DNA from: Rotaria sp. Silwood1
Taxonomy: Eukaryota > Rotifera > Eurotatoria > Philodinida > Philodinidae
DNA length: 64,000 nucleotides
Reading direction: 5' to 3'
NCBI GenBank assembly: GCA_905250075.1
Contig: CAJNOP010000010.1
Location: 2,773,773 to 2,837,772, forward strand
Made by a program: the position numbers and the translations under genes. This document shows positions 1-11,322 of this stretch, one piece after another (the stretch's first letter is position 1; every line of letters begins with the position of its first letter). A model generated the notes under the pieces. The model was not told where the DNA came from. It saw only the letters and a list, made by a program, of their open reading frames with translations, and ran no database searches.

Positions 1-1185
1 TGTAAATTAGTCTATTAATTAATTACAAAACTGTGTTGAATAGTATTTATTTAAGAGGAAAACAAACTAATACATACGCTATTTGCTTGTGGTAAATATA
101 CTGTTAAGTGATCCGTTTTATCCTGTAATAAAGTTTTTAGTAGAGATTGAAATCAATCATCAATTCTCTTGTTTAAAAGATAATTGCATAGATTATATCC
201 CAAAGTTTTTCTTTTCGCTTTCAATGTCATGAATATCGTCGAAAACAATATTATTTTAGTCATGAGAAAAAATTTACCATCACCTTAAACATAAATGAGT
301 ATGTGAATAATCGTCTACCACAAGTCTTCAACAGGGACTGGAATCGAATACTTTATTTTGATTGTCACTAAATGGTTTTTCGTACTGCTATAGACATGCA
401 ACCGTACGGACTTATTCGACTCATCTATCATGTAACACATGTTTTTTCCATTTAGATCTATTTATGCGAAAAAAAAAGTTAAAAATATGGTTCGCCGACA
501 GTTCTGCGCAAAGGTATTTTTTTCGCGTGACCTCACCTAATCGACATTTAAGCATAGTCTGAATGTGAACTGTAGGTGTAGATGTGAATATTTCCACCTT
601 AGTCACACTCACATCTGCAGTTCATCCCGATACCCTACGTAAGTGTCGCATTACGGAGAATACATACAAATTTTAAGTACTTTGGTTTTTCTATTTGAAC
701 AGAAAGTTAAATCAAAAACAAGAATTATAGCTTATTATAACTGCCAATGAGTTCTCTAGTTGTATATATATATGAAATAACGGACAAGTATTAAGAGCCT
801 ATCGTAAGAAAGTACTTGTATTCAATTTCTAATCTTTAAATTCCTTTTTTTTCACAATGTCAACTTAAACTTTATCAAATCTATACAAATAATCATCGGA
901 TTGGTCAAATTGAATTCTATGCGAATTAGTTTTTGAATACACAAGAATTTGCCTTGAATGATTTGTTCATATAACTGAGAAGCACACTTTTAGGTTTGCT
1001 CAATGTATACTTCCCAAAAAAAAAAAAGCTTAATAAAAATATATTTGTATTAGTAAACCTGATGTTAAGAATCAATTATATGGTTTCTTCATTATTATTA
1101 TTAATCCATAAGGTTAAACAGACAAGCAAGAAAGAACGTCATGCATAGAATACAGCCAAGTTACAAACTAAACACTCGATTATAA
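1..1185. other. AT-rich non-coding left edge
   Basis: No coding exon is recognised here. The short open frames at 362-612 overlap each other on both strands and have no family resemblance. An imperfect inverted repeat lies at about 565-625. A missing last IST1 exon could lie in this stretch, because IST1 ends at a strong splice donor at 1198-1203. Confidence 0.5.
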
Positions 1186-2378
1186 TTAAAACATTACACT
1201 TACTGCTGAATAAGTTGGAGGTGGTTTTTCAAACTATTAAAATTAGGTGAAATTTTTATAAGTAATAAAGAAATGTTTTTATTGAATCTACGAAATTTTT
1301 TTTCAATCAAATAAAAAAGAAATATTTTACCTCCGGTGCACTTGGTTGAGTTAAATGAATATTTGGTGAATTAACATAATTTCCTCCACTTCCATGACCA
1401 CCTGTTGATGGAGCACCTCCACTTGATGGTGGTGGAGGTGGTTTTTTTTCATCATTAACACTGGAACTTTGAATATATTTTTGTCCAATAGTCCAAAATT
1501 CATCTTGTGCCATAACTGTTTGATCAGGTTCAAATGGAACATTTTGACTTCGACATATTTCAACTAAATATTTTTCAATAAGTAATTTCGGTATAAGATC
1601 ACAACTTAAACATCTTAATAAATCAACATCAACCAAACTAAGTTTATTTTGTTCACACATAGATACATATCTTGAAAAAAAAATTTAATTAATAATTTTA
1701 ATATACTTTTGTAAAACTTACTCTGGTCCAAAATGTTTTTTAAACATTAATGTTATTTGACCAATTTCAGGTATATCTTGTGTAAGATATGGTGCTGCCC
1801 ATAAAATATTTGCTAATGGTTGTTCAATAGCTGGATCAACTGCTCCGTTTTTTCTAACAAAATAATAAATCAAAAAAAAGCATTTTAAAAAAATCTTTTA
1901 ACAATATTTATTATGCTTAATACACTCCAAAGCTAATCAAAAGTGAAATCAAAGCACACGATAGATTTCTTTACTAAGAATCGATGAGAGATTAAAAGAA
2001 CTGAACAAGAAAAACTTATCCAATTTCATATTTCAAAAAAAATTTAAAAGAATACATACGGCCGATCTTTAATTAATTGCAATCTCATAAGCAATGTATC
2101 AAGATAAGCTTCAATACGATCCATTGCTTCTATTTTATAATCTTCTCGTACAAGATGTTCAACAGCTAGAATGATAAAAGAAAATGAAATTTTAATTTAC
2201 AATTTAATAAATTATTACCGATTCGTGCTCGTGGAACTTTATTATTTCGTACATAATCTGCTACTGTATAACGTTCTTTTGCAACTTGTTCAGTTTTTTT
2301 CTTTTCACGTACATCAAGACGAGCTTTAGCAACTTGAAGAATAGTTTTTAAATCTGCTGTCCATTTATTATTTGGCAT
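1186..2378 (-). CDS. IST1: IST1 homolog, ESCRT-III regulator
   Basis: IST1 binds CHMP proteins and VPS4 and controls ESCRT-III disassembly in endosomal sorting and cytokinesis. Five exons are read on the minus strand: 2219-2378, 2060-2165, 1722-1853, 1331-1670 and 1204-1233, all with GT-AG borders and compatible phases. The N-terminal helices (KARLDVREKKKTEQVAKER, then VEHLVREDYKIEAMD and NILWAAPYL) and the block LIEKYLVEICRSQNVPFEPD match the IST1 domain. A proline/glycine linker follows and the protein ends near PPPTYSA, like the PPSYES tail of animal IST1. The last exon either reads through to a stop at 1186-1188 (about 261 residues) or splices at GTAAGT to an exon I cannot find. The start is the ATG at 2376-2378. 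Confidence 0.88.
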
Positions 2379-2463
2379 TTTTTTTAAATTAGCAAAAAAA
2401 AACAAAACAAAATTTTTAATCTAAAATAAATAATGAAAACAAAAAAGAGTAAATCAATTAATA

Positions 2464-3521
2464 TCAATAGTATTTAATCCATAAATTTTTTTTCAATGAA
2501 TTTTGATAAAGAATCTGAAATCTTTCAAATATAATCGGTATTGGCATTGCTAATATAATTAAACCAAATATACAAGCAAAAATCGATAAAATTCTTCCTT
2601 GATATGTATGTGGAATATATTGACCAAAACCAATTGTTGTTAATGTTTCAATAGCCCAACCAAGACCTATACTTGGATCAATAATATTTGAAGATGGATC
2701 AATTCTTTCTATAAGATAAATAATTATTCCAAATGGTATAATAAATAAACAACAAAGAGTTAATGTTATTGATAAATTATTTAATGATAAAAATAATGTT
2801 TTTCTTATTAAATCTAAATTTGAAATATAACGAGTAAATCTTAGAATTCGAAATGATTTTAAACAAATTAAAAATGGATATAATAAATTTACATAAGAAA
2901 ACCATTGAGATAAAATATTTATTAATAAACATAATATAACAGGTACAATTGAAATAATATCAATAAATAATTGAAAATTTTGATTTAATTCATTGTAATC
3001 TGAATAATAAAAAAATCTTATATATAATTCTATCATAAACCATATTGTACAACACATATCAATCCAAATAAAAATTGAATTTGATAAAATAAAATTATAT
3101 ATTATTTGTTCATTTGAAATAAATTCATTATAAATAAAATCTAATCTTGATAAATCATTAAAAAATAATATTATACAAGATAAAATACTTATTAGAAAAC
3201 AAACTAAATTAAAATATTTTATTTTTATTGTTTGATTTATATTTATTTTATTATAACGTAAGATTAAATTTTCATCTTCATCATAATTAATAGGTATAGA
3301 AAAAAAACGACATTCTTCAATAAATATATCTTGTGGAATGTTAATAGGTCGTTGAATAAATCCTTGGATATAATAAAATAATATATACGAGAATAATGAT
3401 GGATGCCGATGAAAGAAAAGCATATCATCATTTAAACGATATTGTTCTCGTTTATCCGGATTACCAAGAAGAGTTTCTGGATAAGCATTAAGAATTCCTA
3501 TCAATGCCAAAGGAATTCTTC
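2464..3521 (-). CDS. Shaker-family Kv channel subunit, 5' partial, with altered filter and S4
   Basis: This is a membrane K+ channel-like subunit in one long open exon; numbering starts at the TTG at 3510. Residues 5-72 are a Kv1-type T1 domain (PETLLGNPDKREQYRL, FFHRHPSLFSYILFYYIQG, RRFF-like end). S1 lies near 100-117, S2 at 148-166 (IWFMIEL), S3 at 181-200 (FIDIISIVP), S4 at 212-230, the pore at 284-300 and S6 at 307-330 with the gating motif MPIPII. The filter reads TTIGFGQ instead of TTVGYGD. S4 keeps four charges (K218, R221, R224, R227), but the positions of Shaker R1 and R2 are P and I. The beginning of T1 (the NVGG strand) is missing. An acceptor-like AG lies just upstream of about 3521, so a first exon probably sits near or inside the 3911 gap. 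Family is certain; the channel's function is not. Confidence 0.85.
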
Positions 3522-4310
3522 TCCAACAGAATCATTAAATTAACAGAGTCACGAATTCAGAACATCATGGCACTGAACATGATCTCCTCTTTCTTGTGAA
3601 CTATATTTTAAATTTTTCTCTATTGGCAGAGTCCTGTCCAGAAATTTTTGAGCTTCCTCTACAGATGAGACTATTCAGTACTATAGAACAACAGAATACC
3701 TGTTTTTCAACTTCATATACGATTTGTATCTTCTCTACAAATGTTTTTCTGCCTTTGCAACTATTTTCTTCAGCAGATAACGATCAAAAAATGAAACAAT
3801 GCGACTTCTGAGTAAATTTGCAAACATATTTTCTAACAATCATCGTTTCCATTTATTAAAAACATAAATCCACCACACAACTAACCTGTATAGATTTCAT
3901 AAATATGTCCNNNNNNNNNNTTTCAAAAGAAATCTTTCTTTTGTCTAGCTAAAGAATACAAAGACCTAAAGGAAAAAAACATTTTACAGAAAAAAAATTC
4001 AGGATGAATGTTTTCAAAAACTAATCAGAAGCATATTCATAGATGGATGGTTACCGTCCACAATATGCTAAATATGATTGTCATACATTACTATTTTAGT
4101 ATGACTATTTAAATGTGCGTATTTTCCTTGAAATGATATTTCATTTTCATAAAGTATTTTACCACTCTTCCTCGTTATCATGAATTTATTATAACGTAAT
4201 TGCTTTTTCTACCTACATTAGCAATATGTCGTTTAACTCTCTAAATAATTCCAGATAGATTCTTTCAAATGCATTTTCTAAATATATTTATCTTGCTTTT
4301 CTTTTTCAAG
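3522..4310. other. Intergenic stretch with assembly gap
   Basis: Two divergent genes, the Kv channel (-) and the SNAP-29-like gene (+), both lack their 5' exons here, and a run of 10 N lies between them at 3911-3920. I find neither missing exon in the flanking bases, so the gap probably hides real sequence. The 71-codon open frame at 3596-3811 shows no family resemblance. Confidence 0.6.
3911..3920. other. Assembly gap (10 N)
   Basis: A run of ten N of conventional length, so the true size is unknown. It separates two genes that both miss their first exons. Confidence 0.99.
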
Positions 4311-4884
4311 GAATTAGTTGAACAACGAGAAAAGTTAGAAAATATTGAAAGACGTTGTGATGGTATTGATGCGAATCTTGTTAATGCCCAGCAAAATTTG
4401 AATAAACTAAATTCAATATTTGGTGGTATTAAAAATATATTTCATCCACCAAAAAGTTCATTTCCAAAATCCGCGTCCCAACCACAATTAAGTAATTCAG
4501 CCAAAAAGAAAACAGCCACAGTACAGCAAGCTGCAGCAACGGCTGTAACAACACGACCAACAAATCTCAACCATGATACTGATACTTATTTTGGAAAGCC
4601 ACGTAGTAATATGGATGATATGGAACGTGAAACTGAAGATGGACTTCGTAAGTTTTTTTTTTTATCTATTTATTTATATTTATAAATAAATCTTATATGT
4701 TAATTGATAAATTTTAGATGATATACATCAAGGTGTTAATCGTCTTAAATTACTTGCTTTAGAAATGAACGCAGAACTTGAAAGTCAAAAACCTTTAACA
4801 GAACGTCTTGGTACAAAAATCGATGTACTTAATGATAATGTGAACAAAAAGAATAAAGATATGAAATCAATTTTGTTACGTTAA
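4311..4884 (+). CDS. SNAP29: SNAP-29-like Qbc SNARE, C-terminal part only
   Basis: This membrane-fusion SNARE probably acts in autophagosome or endosome fusion. Two exons are visible: 4311-4647 and 4718-4884 (stop TAA 4882-4884). The first begins at a clean acceptor (TTTTTCAAG) with the end of the Qb region and the SNAP-29 linker motif FGGIKNIF, followed by a low-complexity S/A/T/Q linker. The second is the Qc helix (DIHQGVNRLKLLALEMNAEL, then ESQKPLTERLGTKIDVLNDN) with the conserved zero-layer glutamine in ESQ. The protein ends a few residues after the helix, as SNAP-29 does, and has no cysteine palmitoylation cluster, which separates it from SNAP-25. The Qb helix exons are not in the visible sequence and are probably in or beyond the gap. 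Confidence 0.75.
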
Positions 4885-5419
4885 TCCATATTCCATATGG
4901 TTTTTATTTATTTATTTATAATCTGCGAATCAAACTATTTAAATTTAAACATATTCTTTAAATATAACTTTTGATGTTTTTCTCTTGTAATATGTGAACA
5001 TTATATCTCACTTATTTCGTTGTGCAGTCGCAGTGTACTAAGAACGAAAATAAAAATAAAAAGGTCTAATAGCTTCTTTTTTTTTTCATGTAATTATAGA
5101 AATGCAAAAGTTGACAGCTGACAATGAGATTACTAACAGCTGTATGGTATTCTAAACAATTACGTGATGTTTGTGTATACTATGTCCAACTGTTTTGTGA
5201 GCCACATGTGTTGCCTCTTGAGATATACATAAGGAGAAAAGATACAGAAGTAAACGAGCAAATGAGGTGTGAATTCGCTTTACTTATTGTTGTTGACATA
5301 ATCTTGGCCGTTATTTATTCGTATTTATTGTAGCTAATGTCATAAATGATAGAAAATAATATTAACGAGAAAAATGTGAATGATACCATTATTTTCAATA
5401 TGTTTTAGATTAATTAATC
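4885..5419. other. Intergenic, nothing recognised
   Basis: AT-rich stretch containing the 3' UTR of the SNARE gene and a 69-codon open frame (5124-5333) with no coding signature. Confidence 0.4.
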
Positions 5420-5546
5420 ATGATTAGTTTTTCCGATAATGTTCAGAATGACACTTCCAAAAAGGAAAATAATGGTACTGAAGAACTCTTTTCCGATTTC
5501 TCTGTTCTAACGTCAACACCAATTGTTAATGTCAATAACAACCGAA
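5420..5546 (+). CDS. Candidate alternative first coding exon of the ADAR gene
   Basis: An ATG-initiated stretch of 42 codons, rich in S/T/D/N like a disordered N-terminus, ends at a strong donor (GTAAGC) in phase 1. ADAR exon 7541-7930 needs a phase-1 partner, so this exon can splice to it directly and would give an alternative N-terminus to that of the 6993-7173 exon. The open frame runs 23 codons past the donor and then stops. The composition suggests coding, but no homology supports it. Confidence 0.35.
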
Positions 5547-5754
5547 GTAAGCAAACAATATTCTTTTACTCCCAGTCATATGCCTTCCTTAGAATTGACG
5601 AAGTTCGGTGTGAATAAACTAATTCATCCACTTGATAGTCGGTCATCATCATTGTTGAGTTTGTTATTCTTTTAAAATTCTTGCAAGCTCGTTCACTTTA
5701 CATACTCGAGTGCCCAACATAATTTTGTGCAGTAGTGCAAACATCTTTTGCTTA

Positions 5755-5870
5755 GTAAAATAAAAAGAGAGAGAGAAAAAAAAGAAAAGTTTTGAGATTC
5801 AAATGAAAAATGAATAGCAGAGAGAGAGAGACTGAGCAAGAGGAAAAGAAAGAGAAATAAAGAAACCTTA
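5755..5870. repeat. GA-rich low-complexity tract
   Basis: Purine-rich sequence with several GAGAGAGA runs. A matching pyrimidine-rich (CT)n tract lies at 6795-6835, just upstream of the main ADAR start. Confidence 0.7.
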
Positions 5871-6794
5871 TGACACTAACTAGTAAAACAGAAAAAAAGA
5901 CGACAAGCCGTAATTTAGTAAAGTAAACAGTATAGCCTATATCAACAAGTTATTTGCTGTTGGTCAAGCTTCTCTTTCTCATCGTTATTTGTTTGCTTCT
6001 ACTTGTCGTTCTTTCTTATTCAAACAAACAGACAGAAAACTGAAAAACTCAAAAAAAAAAAGAATATTGTGGTTGATTTCTATTCTGATTAGTATGCATC
6101 TTAGATAGAAAATATTGCGTGCTGAAAAGAGACAGAGTCCTTCGTGGATACAAAAAAATCGACTATTTCTATATACACAAATGTCAGTCACTTAATGATG
6201 ATAAGTAGATTATGAAGAAATGGATCAGGGTCCTTTTGCTATGCACAACAGAAATCATGCAATAAGAATCAGAGAAAAAAAGTATCAATTTCAGTATATT
6301 GCCGGAACAGCGGCATCTGTTACAAGCACAACCATCTCATTATTCTTCACTGTTTGTCATTCGATTTCCGATTGCAAGGAAAATGAGAGAGACAGTAAAA
6401 GAGGAAAGACATATCTCTTTTATAGAACACACGAACAGCGATTATCAATCATATAGAAAATACAACGATAGAGACAGGCACGCTTGACAGATTCGATGAG
6501 TTGGAAAAGGAAAGACATGAAATTCATCTCCCGCTGGCCTACAATTCATTCTTTCTGATTAACAAGATTTTTCAAAAGACAATGATGTTTACTATGTCAT
6601 ATACGCTTGGCTTCAATCGGTGTCAATACAATATAGGAAGATGATGATCAATGTCATTTTTTTCCAGCTCGTGTCTACTTCATTGCCTTTTTTTTCATGA
6701 GACAAGAAAGAAAAAAAAGTACAAACAGACAGATATTAAATTGTTAGTGAGATAGAGAGCAAAAGAAAGAGCAAAGGAGAAAAGTTTCGCTCGT

Positions 6795-6835
6795 TCTCCC
6801 CCTTCTCTCTCTCTCTCTCTCTTTCTCTTTCTCTA
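6795..6835. repeat. (CT)n microsatellite, possible promoter element
   Basis: A run of CTCTCTCT with TTTCT interruptions ends about 160 bases before the ADAR ATG at 6993. GA/CT tracts of this sort often sit in promoters of broadly expressed genes, but a role here is only inferred from position. Confidence 0.6.
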
Positions 6836-6992
6836 TGTTTGACACTCGCCGAAGGCAGTCGACGACTAGAGAAAGAACAGTAATAAAACGGATTTTTGCT
6901 TATCTACACGATACGCTATACATTATCGCTTTTCACACAACACTATACACAGTGGCACATTCAATCAACATCATCGATCGTCCCTATCAAAA

Positions 6993-9900
6993 ATGCATAT
7001 GTTTCCACTTGGACGTGTTGTTTATATGCCTTTGTCAACTTCAACTGGTACTACTACTGCAGCCACAACAACTCTGTTAGGACCCGTACCCACAGATTTT
7101 CCATCATCAACAATTCCTCTATATAATACTACACTCTTAAGCAACCCATTCAACTTGTGCGCAACTACGAAGTGTAAGTTTCCTTTTCTCTTTGCTTCTT
7201 TCCTTTCCTACTCATGATCATGGTCGATTTGAATATGGAAAAGCTAAGTGTTTTACACAACGTGCCTTAAAGCGGTTTTTTTCAATACAATAATGAATAT
7301 TGACAAGTTAACAGAAGAATCATGCAATCTGTCCAATTCTTGTCGCTTCGAATTTTTCGATATTGAATATAGTACGCGTAATTTCATAATATGTTGAAAT
7401 GAGTAAATAATAATTGAAGCACTTTTACATGATAGATAGAATAAGAAGATAAGTTTTTGACAAGTTCATTCATACAACGGGTTTCTTTTACATATATTTC
7501 AACAAATTGATAATTGATACATCATCATGCGTGCTTTCAGTTGAACACAATGCACTTCAACAAGCATTGCCGACTCTATCTCATGGGTATAAGAGAATGC
7601 GCGATGATCTTCACGACACGCAACAATCAGTTTGGCCTAAAAAACGATCTAAACTATCACCAGCACATTCTTCTTCATTTTCGGCGAATCAATCATCAAC
7701 AAATAATAATAATAATAATAATAATAACAACAGTAACAATAATGGCGATGGTTCATCACCATCATCAAAGAATGCACTTATGCTATTACATGAACTTAAA
7801 CCTTCTGTTGAATATAAACTTGTTGCACAAACAGGTCCATCTCATCGACCAATATTTACAATGGCTGTTGAAGTTAATGGACAAGTATTTGAAGGCATGG
7901 CTCAAACAAAAAAAGAAGCAAAACAAGCCGGTAAATATGAATTCTATTAAATTAATTGAATAAAATTTAATTATCTGAATTTTTTCTGTTTAAAATTAGC
8001 TGCTGAAAAAGCTCTTCGTTCATTTTCTGATTTACCATTTCAACTACCTGAGGATGTAGCTAGTGAATCTGAAGCAACAACAACAACAGCAACAATTAAT
8101 ACTGATAATAATGTAACAAATGATAATTCTTCATTATTGAGTGAAAATAATGATAGTAGTCAACGAGCTACACAAAGTCCTAATGTTGTAGAACCGCGTG
8201 AAATTCAAAGTGGTTTAAGTCCACTTTATCTTCTTAATCAACTAAAACGTGATGCACAATTTGAAGCCATAACCGATGAAACATCATCATTATCAACAAC
8301 AATAAATGAACAACGCGAATTTAAATTTGCTGTTATTGTTGATGGACAACGTTTCATTGGTATCGGACGTAACAAAAAAATAGCTAAAACAAGAGCTGCA
8401 CAACTTGCATTAGAAAAATTATTTGGTATGTGTTTTGATAAAGAAGGTAAGAAATCAAATATGCATCAATTGATTAATGTCAAAGTAATATCAATCTCTT
8501 GTGTTTAATTAATTTCTTTTATAATTTATGATTACATCCGCATTGACCTTTCATATGTAATCGACATTATAGTTAGTTCAACATAATCACATTTTGTTCT
8601 GAGATAAACTTTCAGAAGTTTGTATATATATACATATATGCATGTCTTTATTCCATAAAGGCTTATCATATCTTTTATCTAATGCATTTCCAGTGTTAGT
8701 GAAGATCATGAAGTTTTTCCGTTCTTTCTATTTAATACCATTGTGTTTGAAAGGTTTCACGTTAAAAACAAATAAGATTCATAAATGAAGAGGAAAAAAG
8801 ACATTTAAATATGTGATATTTCAAATTCAAAATTTTTTATTAGGATTAATTATGTTCTAGAAATTTAAAATAAATTTTTGATTGATATTTTCGAAGCTGT
8901 AGTGTAATATATATATATTCCTAATCAATGTCAATGAAAAGAACAGTTTGATTTGTTATATTATCCATTAAGTTTTTCAAATATTTAAACATATGTTTTC
9001 ATCAAAACTTGTCATCTTAACAAAAAAAGCTATTAGCGCATTCCCTAAGGGATGAAAATGTGAAACACGATATAACTACTCTTGCTGATCACAGAGAAAT
9101 CGTTCTATTCTATTTATTTTGGAATCCAAAGTCCTTTACCATCCTTCTAGTTAACTCTTCAGAAATGCAATAATGAAATAGATCCTGTATTATAAAAGGA
9201 CATTATTGATATACAGTCTATGGTAGAGACTCACAAGATAATTGTGCCCTACCCCACATTATTACTCATACATGAACGCGTCACACGCCTCTTTCCTATT
9301 TTGCTTTGTAAAAGTGTTTGGCCAGGATTGATTAATTTCTTCTATGTTCTTTCAGGAAGTCCTAAACTATGGAATGGCGAAGAGCGTGAGATTATTTTTC
9401 TGATCTTTGGTCTATAACTGAAAGGAATCCAAATTTTATCCCTATATTTCAACACTCCTTGTAGATTATGTTTCACAAAAAAAAAAGAAAGTCAATCTTT
9501 TTATATAAATATAATTACGTATATAATAAACTTGATTCTACATAAAGAAATATTTGAAATGATTGATCTTACTCTTCTGTTTAAAATGTGAAAAAGAACT
9601 CAATAATTAAATAATCAAGTACGAATCTTTCTTTGCAGGTGGTATTCCAATAGAAAGTGATACTCTTCCAACTGATCTATCTTATTCACGTCGTGATCTT
9701 GCCGATCGTATTGCATCATGTATACAAGAAAAATTTAATCAATTAACTCATAATGATGTACGTCTTCAACGACGTAAAGTTTTAGCTGGTGTCGTTCAAA
9801 CACGTAATTATGATCTTGAAACAATGGAAGTTATTTGTATAACAACAGGAACAAAATGTATTAGTGGTGATCGTCTTACACTTAATGGTCAATCATTGAA

Positions 9901-11322
9901 TGATTGTCATGCTGAAATAATAGCACGTCGTTGTCTTATTCGTTATTGTTATCAACAATTAAAATTATTAATCGAGGAAACCAATCATGAATCAATTTTT
10001 GAAAAAATCCCAGATAGTGATCGATTTCGACTTAAATCATCAATTGCTTTTCATCTATATATTTCTACATCACCTTGTGGTGATGGTCGTCTTTTCGCAC
10101 CACAAGAATCTTCATCTGAACAATCTTCGTCGACAACAGTAAATCAAGATCCAAATAATAAACAAATAGGGTAGATTTTTTTTTTATGAAAATGATTTTT
10201 ATCAAATATGATTGATTTTAATTTAGACATTCATTAAGAAAATCTCGTGGTTTATTAAGAACAAAAATTGAAGCAGGTGAAGGAACTATACCTGTTATGG
10301 CGAGAACTTTATATCAAAGTATGCAAACATGGGATGGAATATTGGGCGGTGAAAGACTTTTGACAATGTCTTGTTCAGATAAATTATGTCGATGGAATTT
10401 TATTGGTTTACAAGGTAAAGAAAAAAAAAATAATTGGAATTTGATAATTTTTCTTTCGATGATAGGTGCCTTATTAAGTGTATTGATTGAGCCAATTTAT
10501 TATGCAAGCATTATTATTGGAAGTCTTTATCATAGTGAACATATTCGAAGAGCATTATTTGCTCGTATTGAACATGTAAGAATTTAATCTAGAGAAATTG
10601 AATTTTTGAGAAAAGATTAAAAACGATAGTTGAAAACTTACGAGCGAGAGAACTTTGTTTTCTTTTTTTTTATTAGTCTCTCGAAAATATTTTTCATATT
10701 TCTAGTCAGTTAAAAACATTCCAGCTCCGTATGGTTTACGTCGGCCGTTCATATCTGGTGTTAGTAGCCCAGAAATGAGAACTACTTCTCGAGCACCGAA
10801 TCATGCTTTTATATGGAATTGTGTTGATCAAAAATGTGAAATTGTTGATACTTTAAATGGTCTAACAACTTCTCGTATGTTTACAGTATTTTTTATTTTC
10901 TGAAAATACTTATCTATAACAAAATCAATTAGGTGAATCATCTGTTATATCAAAAGCAGCGTTGTTTCAACAATGGTTAACATTAATGAAACAAATTAAA
11001 TCAGACACAATATCAACTATCTATTGTGATGCTAAACAATTAGAAGTCAATTATCAAACAGCTAAAATGGAGGTATGTATCTTTTTTTTTTGAATATTAT
11101 TATTTTTCATTATTTTCTTTTTATAGATCAATAAAGCCTTTCAAAAAAGTGGATTCGGTTTATGGATTGTATGTATTTATTAAAATAAATATTATTGCAT
11201 AGTTTTTCTCTTTGTATTATATCTAGATAAAACCACATGAACAAGATGAGTTTGATTTATCTTCTTACGATGCAGTGCTGCTTCGTCAAAACACTCAATC
11301 TATTCCGCCGTCCATGGACTAA
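6993..11322 (+). CDS. ADAR: ADAR2-type double-stranded RNA adenosine deaminase
   Basis: The enzyme converts adenosine to inosine in double-stranded RNA. Ten exons fit in phase: 6993-7173, 7541-7930, 8000-8446, 9639-10170, 10227-10414, 10466-10575, 10706-10874, 10933-11072, 11127-11168 and 11227-11322 (about 764 residues). Two dsRNA-binding domains are visible: [18 protein letters not shown] with [19 protein letters not shown], and [19 protein letters not shown] poly-Asn run precedes the first. The deaminase domain has the catalytic CHAE (about residues 429-432, zinc His and proton-shuttling Glu), zinc cysteines in SPCGDGRLF (about 486) and TMSCSDK, and the base-flipping loop GEGTIPV. It ends QDEFDLSS close to the normal ADAR2 end. 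The whole layout (two dsRBDs, no Z-alpha domain) matches ADAR2. The nine introns range from about 52 to 1192 bases. A second possible first exon lies at 5420-5546. Confidence 0.95.

Noticed and set aside
3596-3811. 71-codon plus-strand frame near the first gap
   Set aside because: No similarity to either neighbour; it is antisense to where the missing Kv exon might lie and has no splice support.
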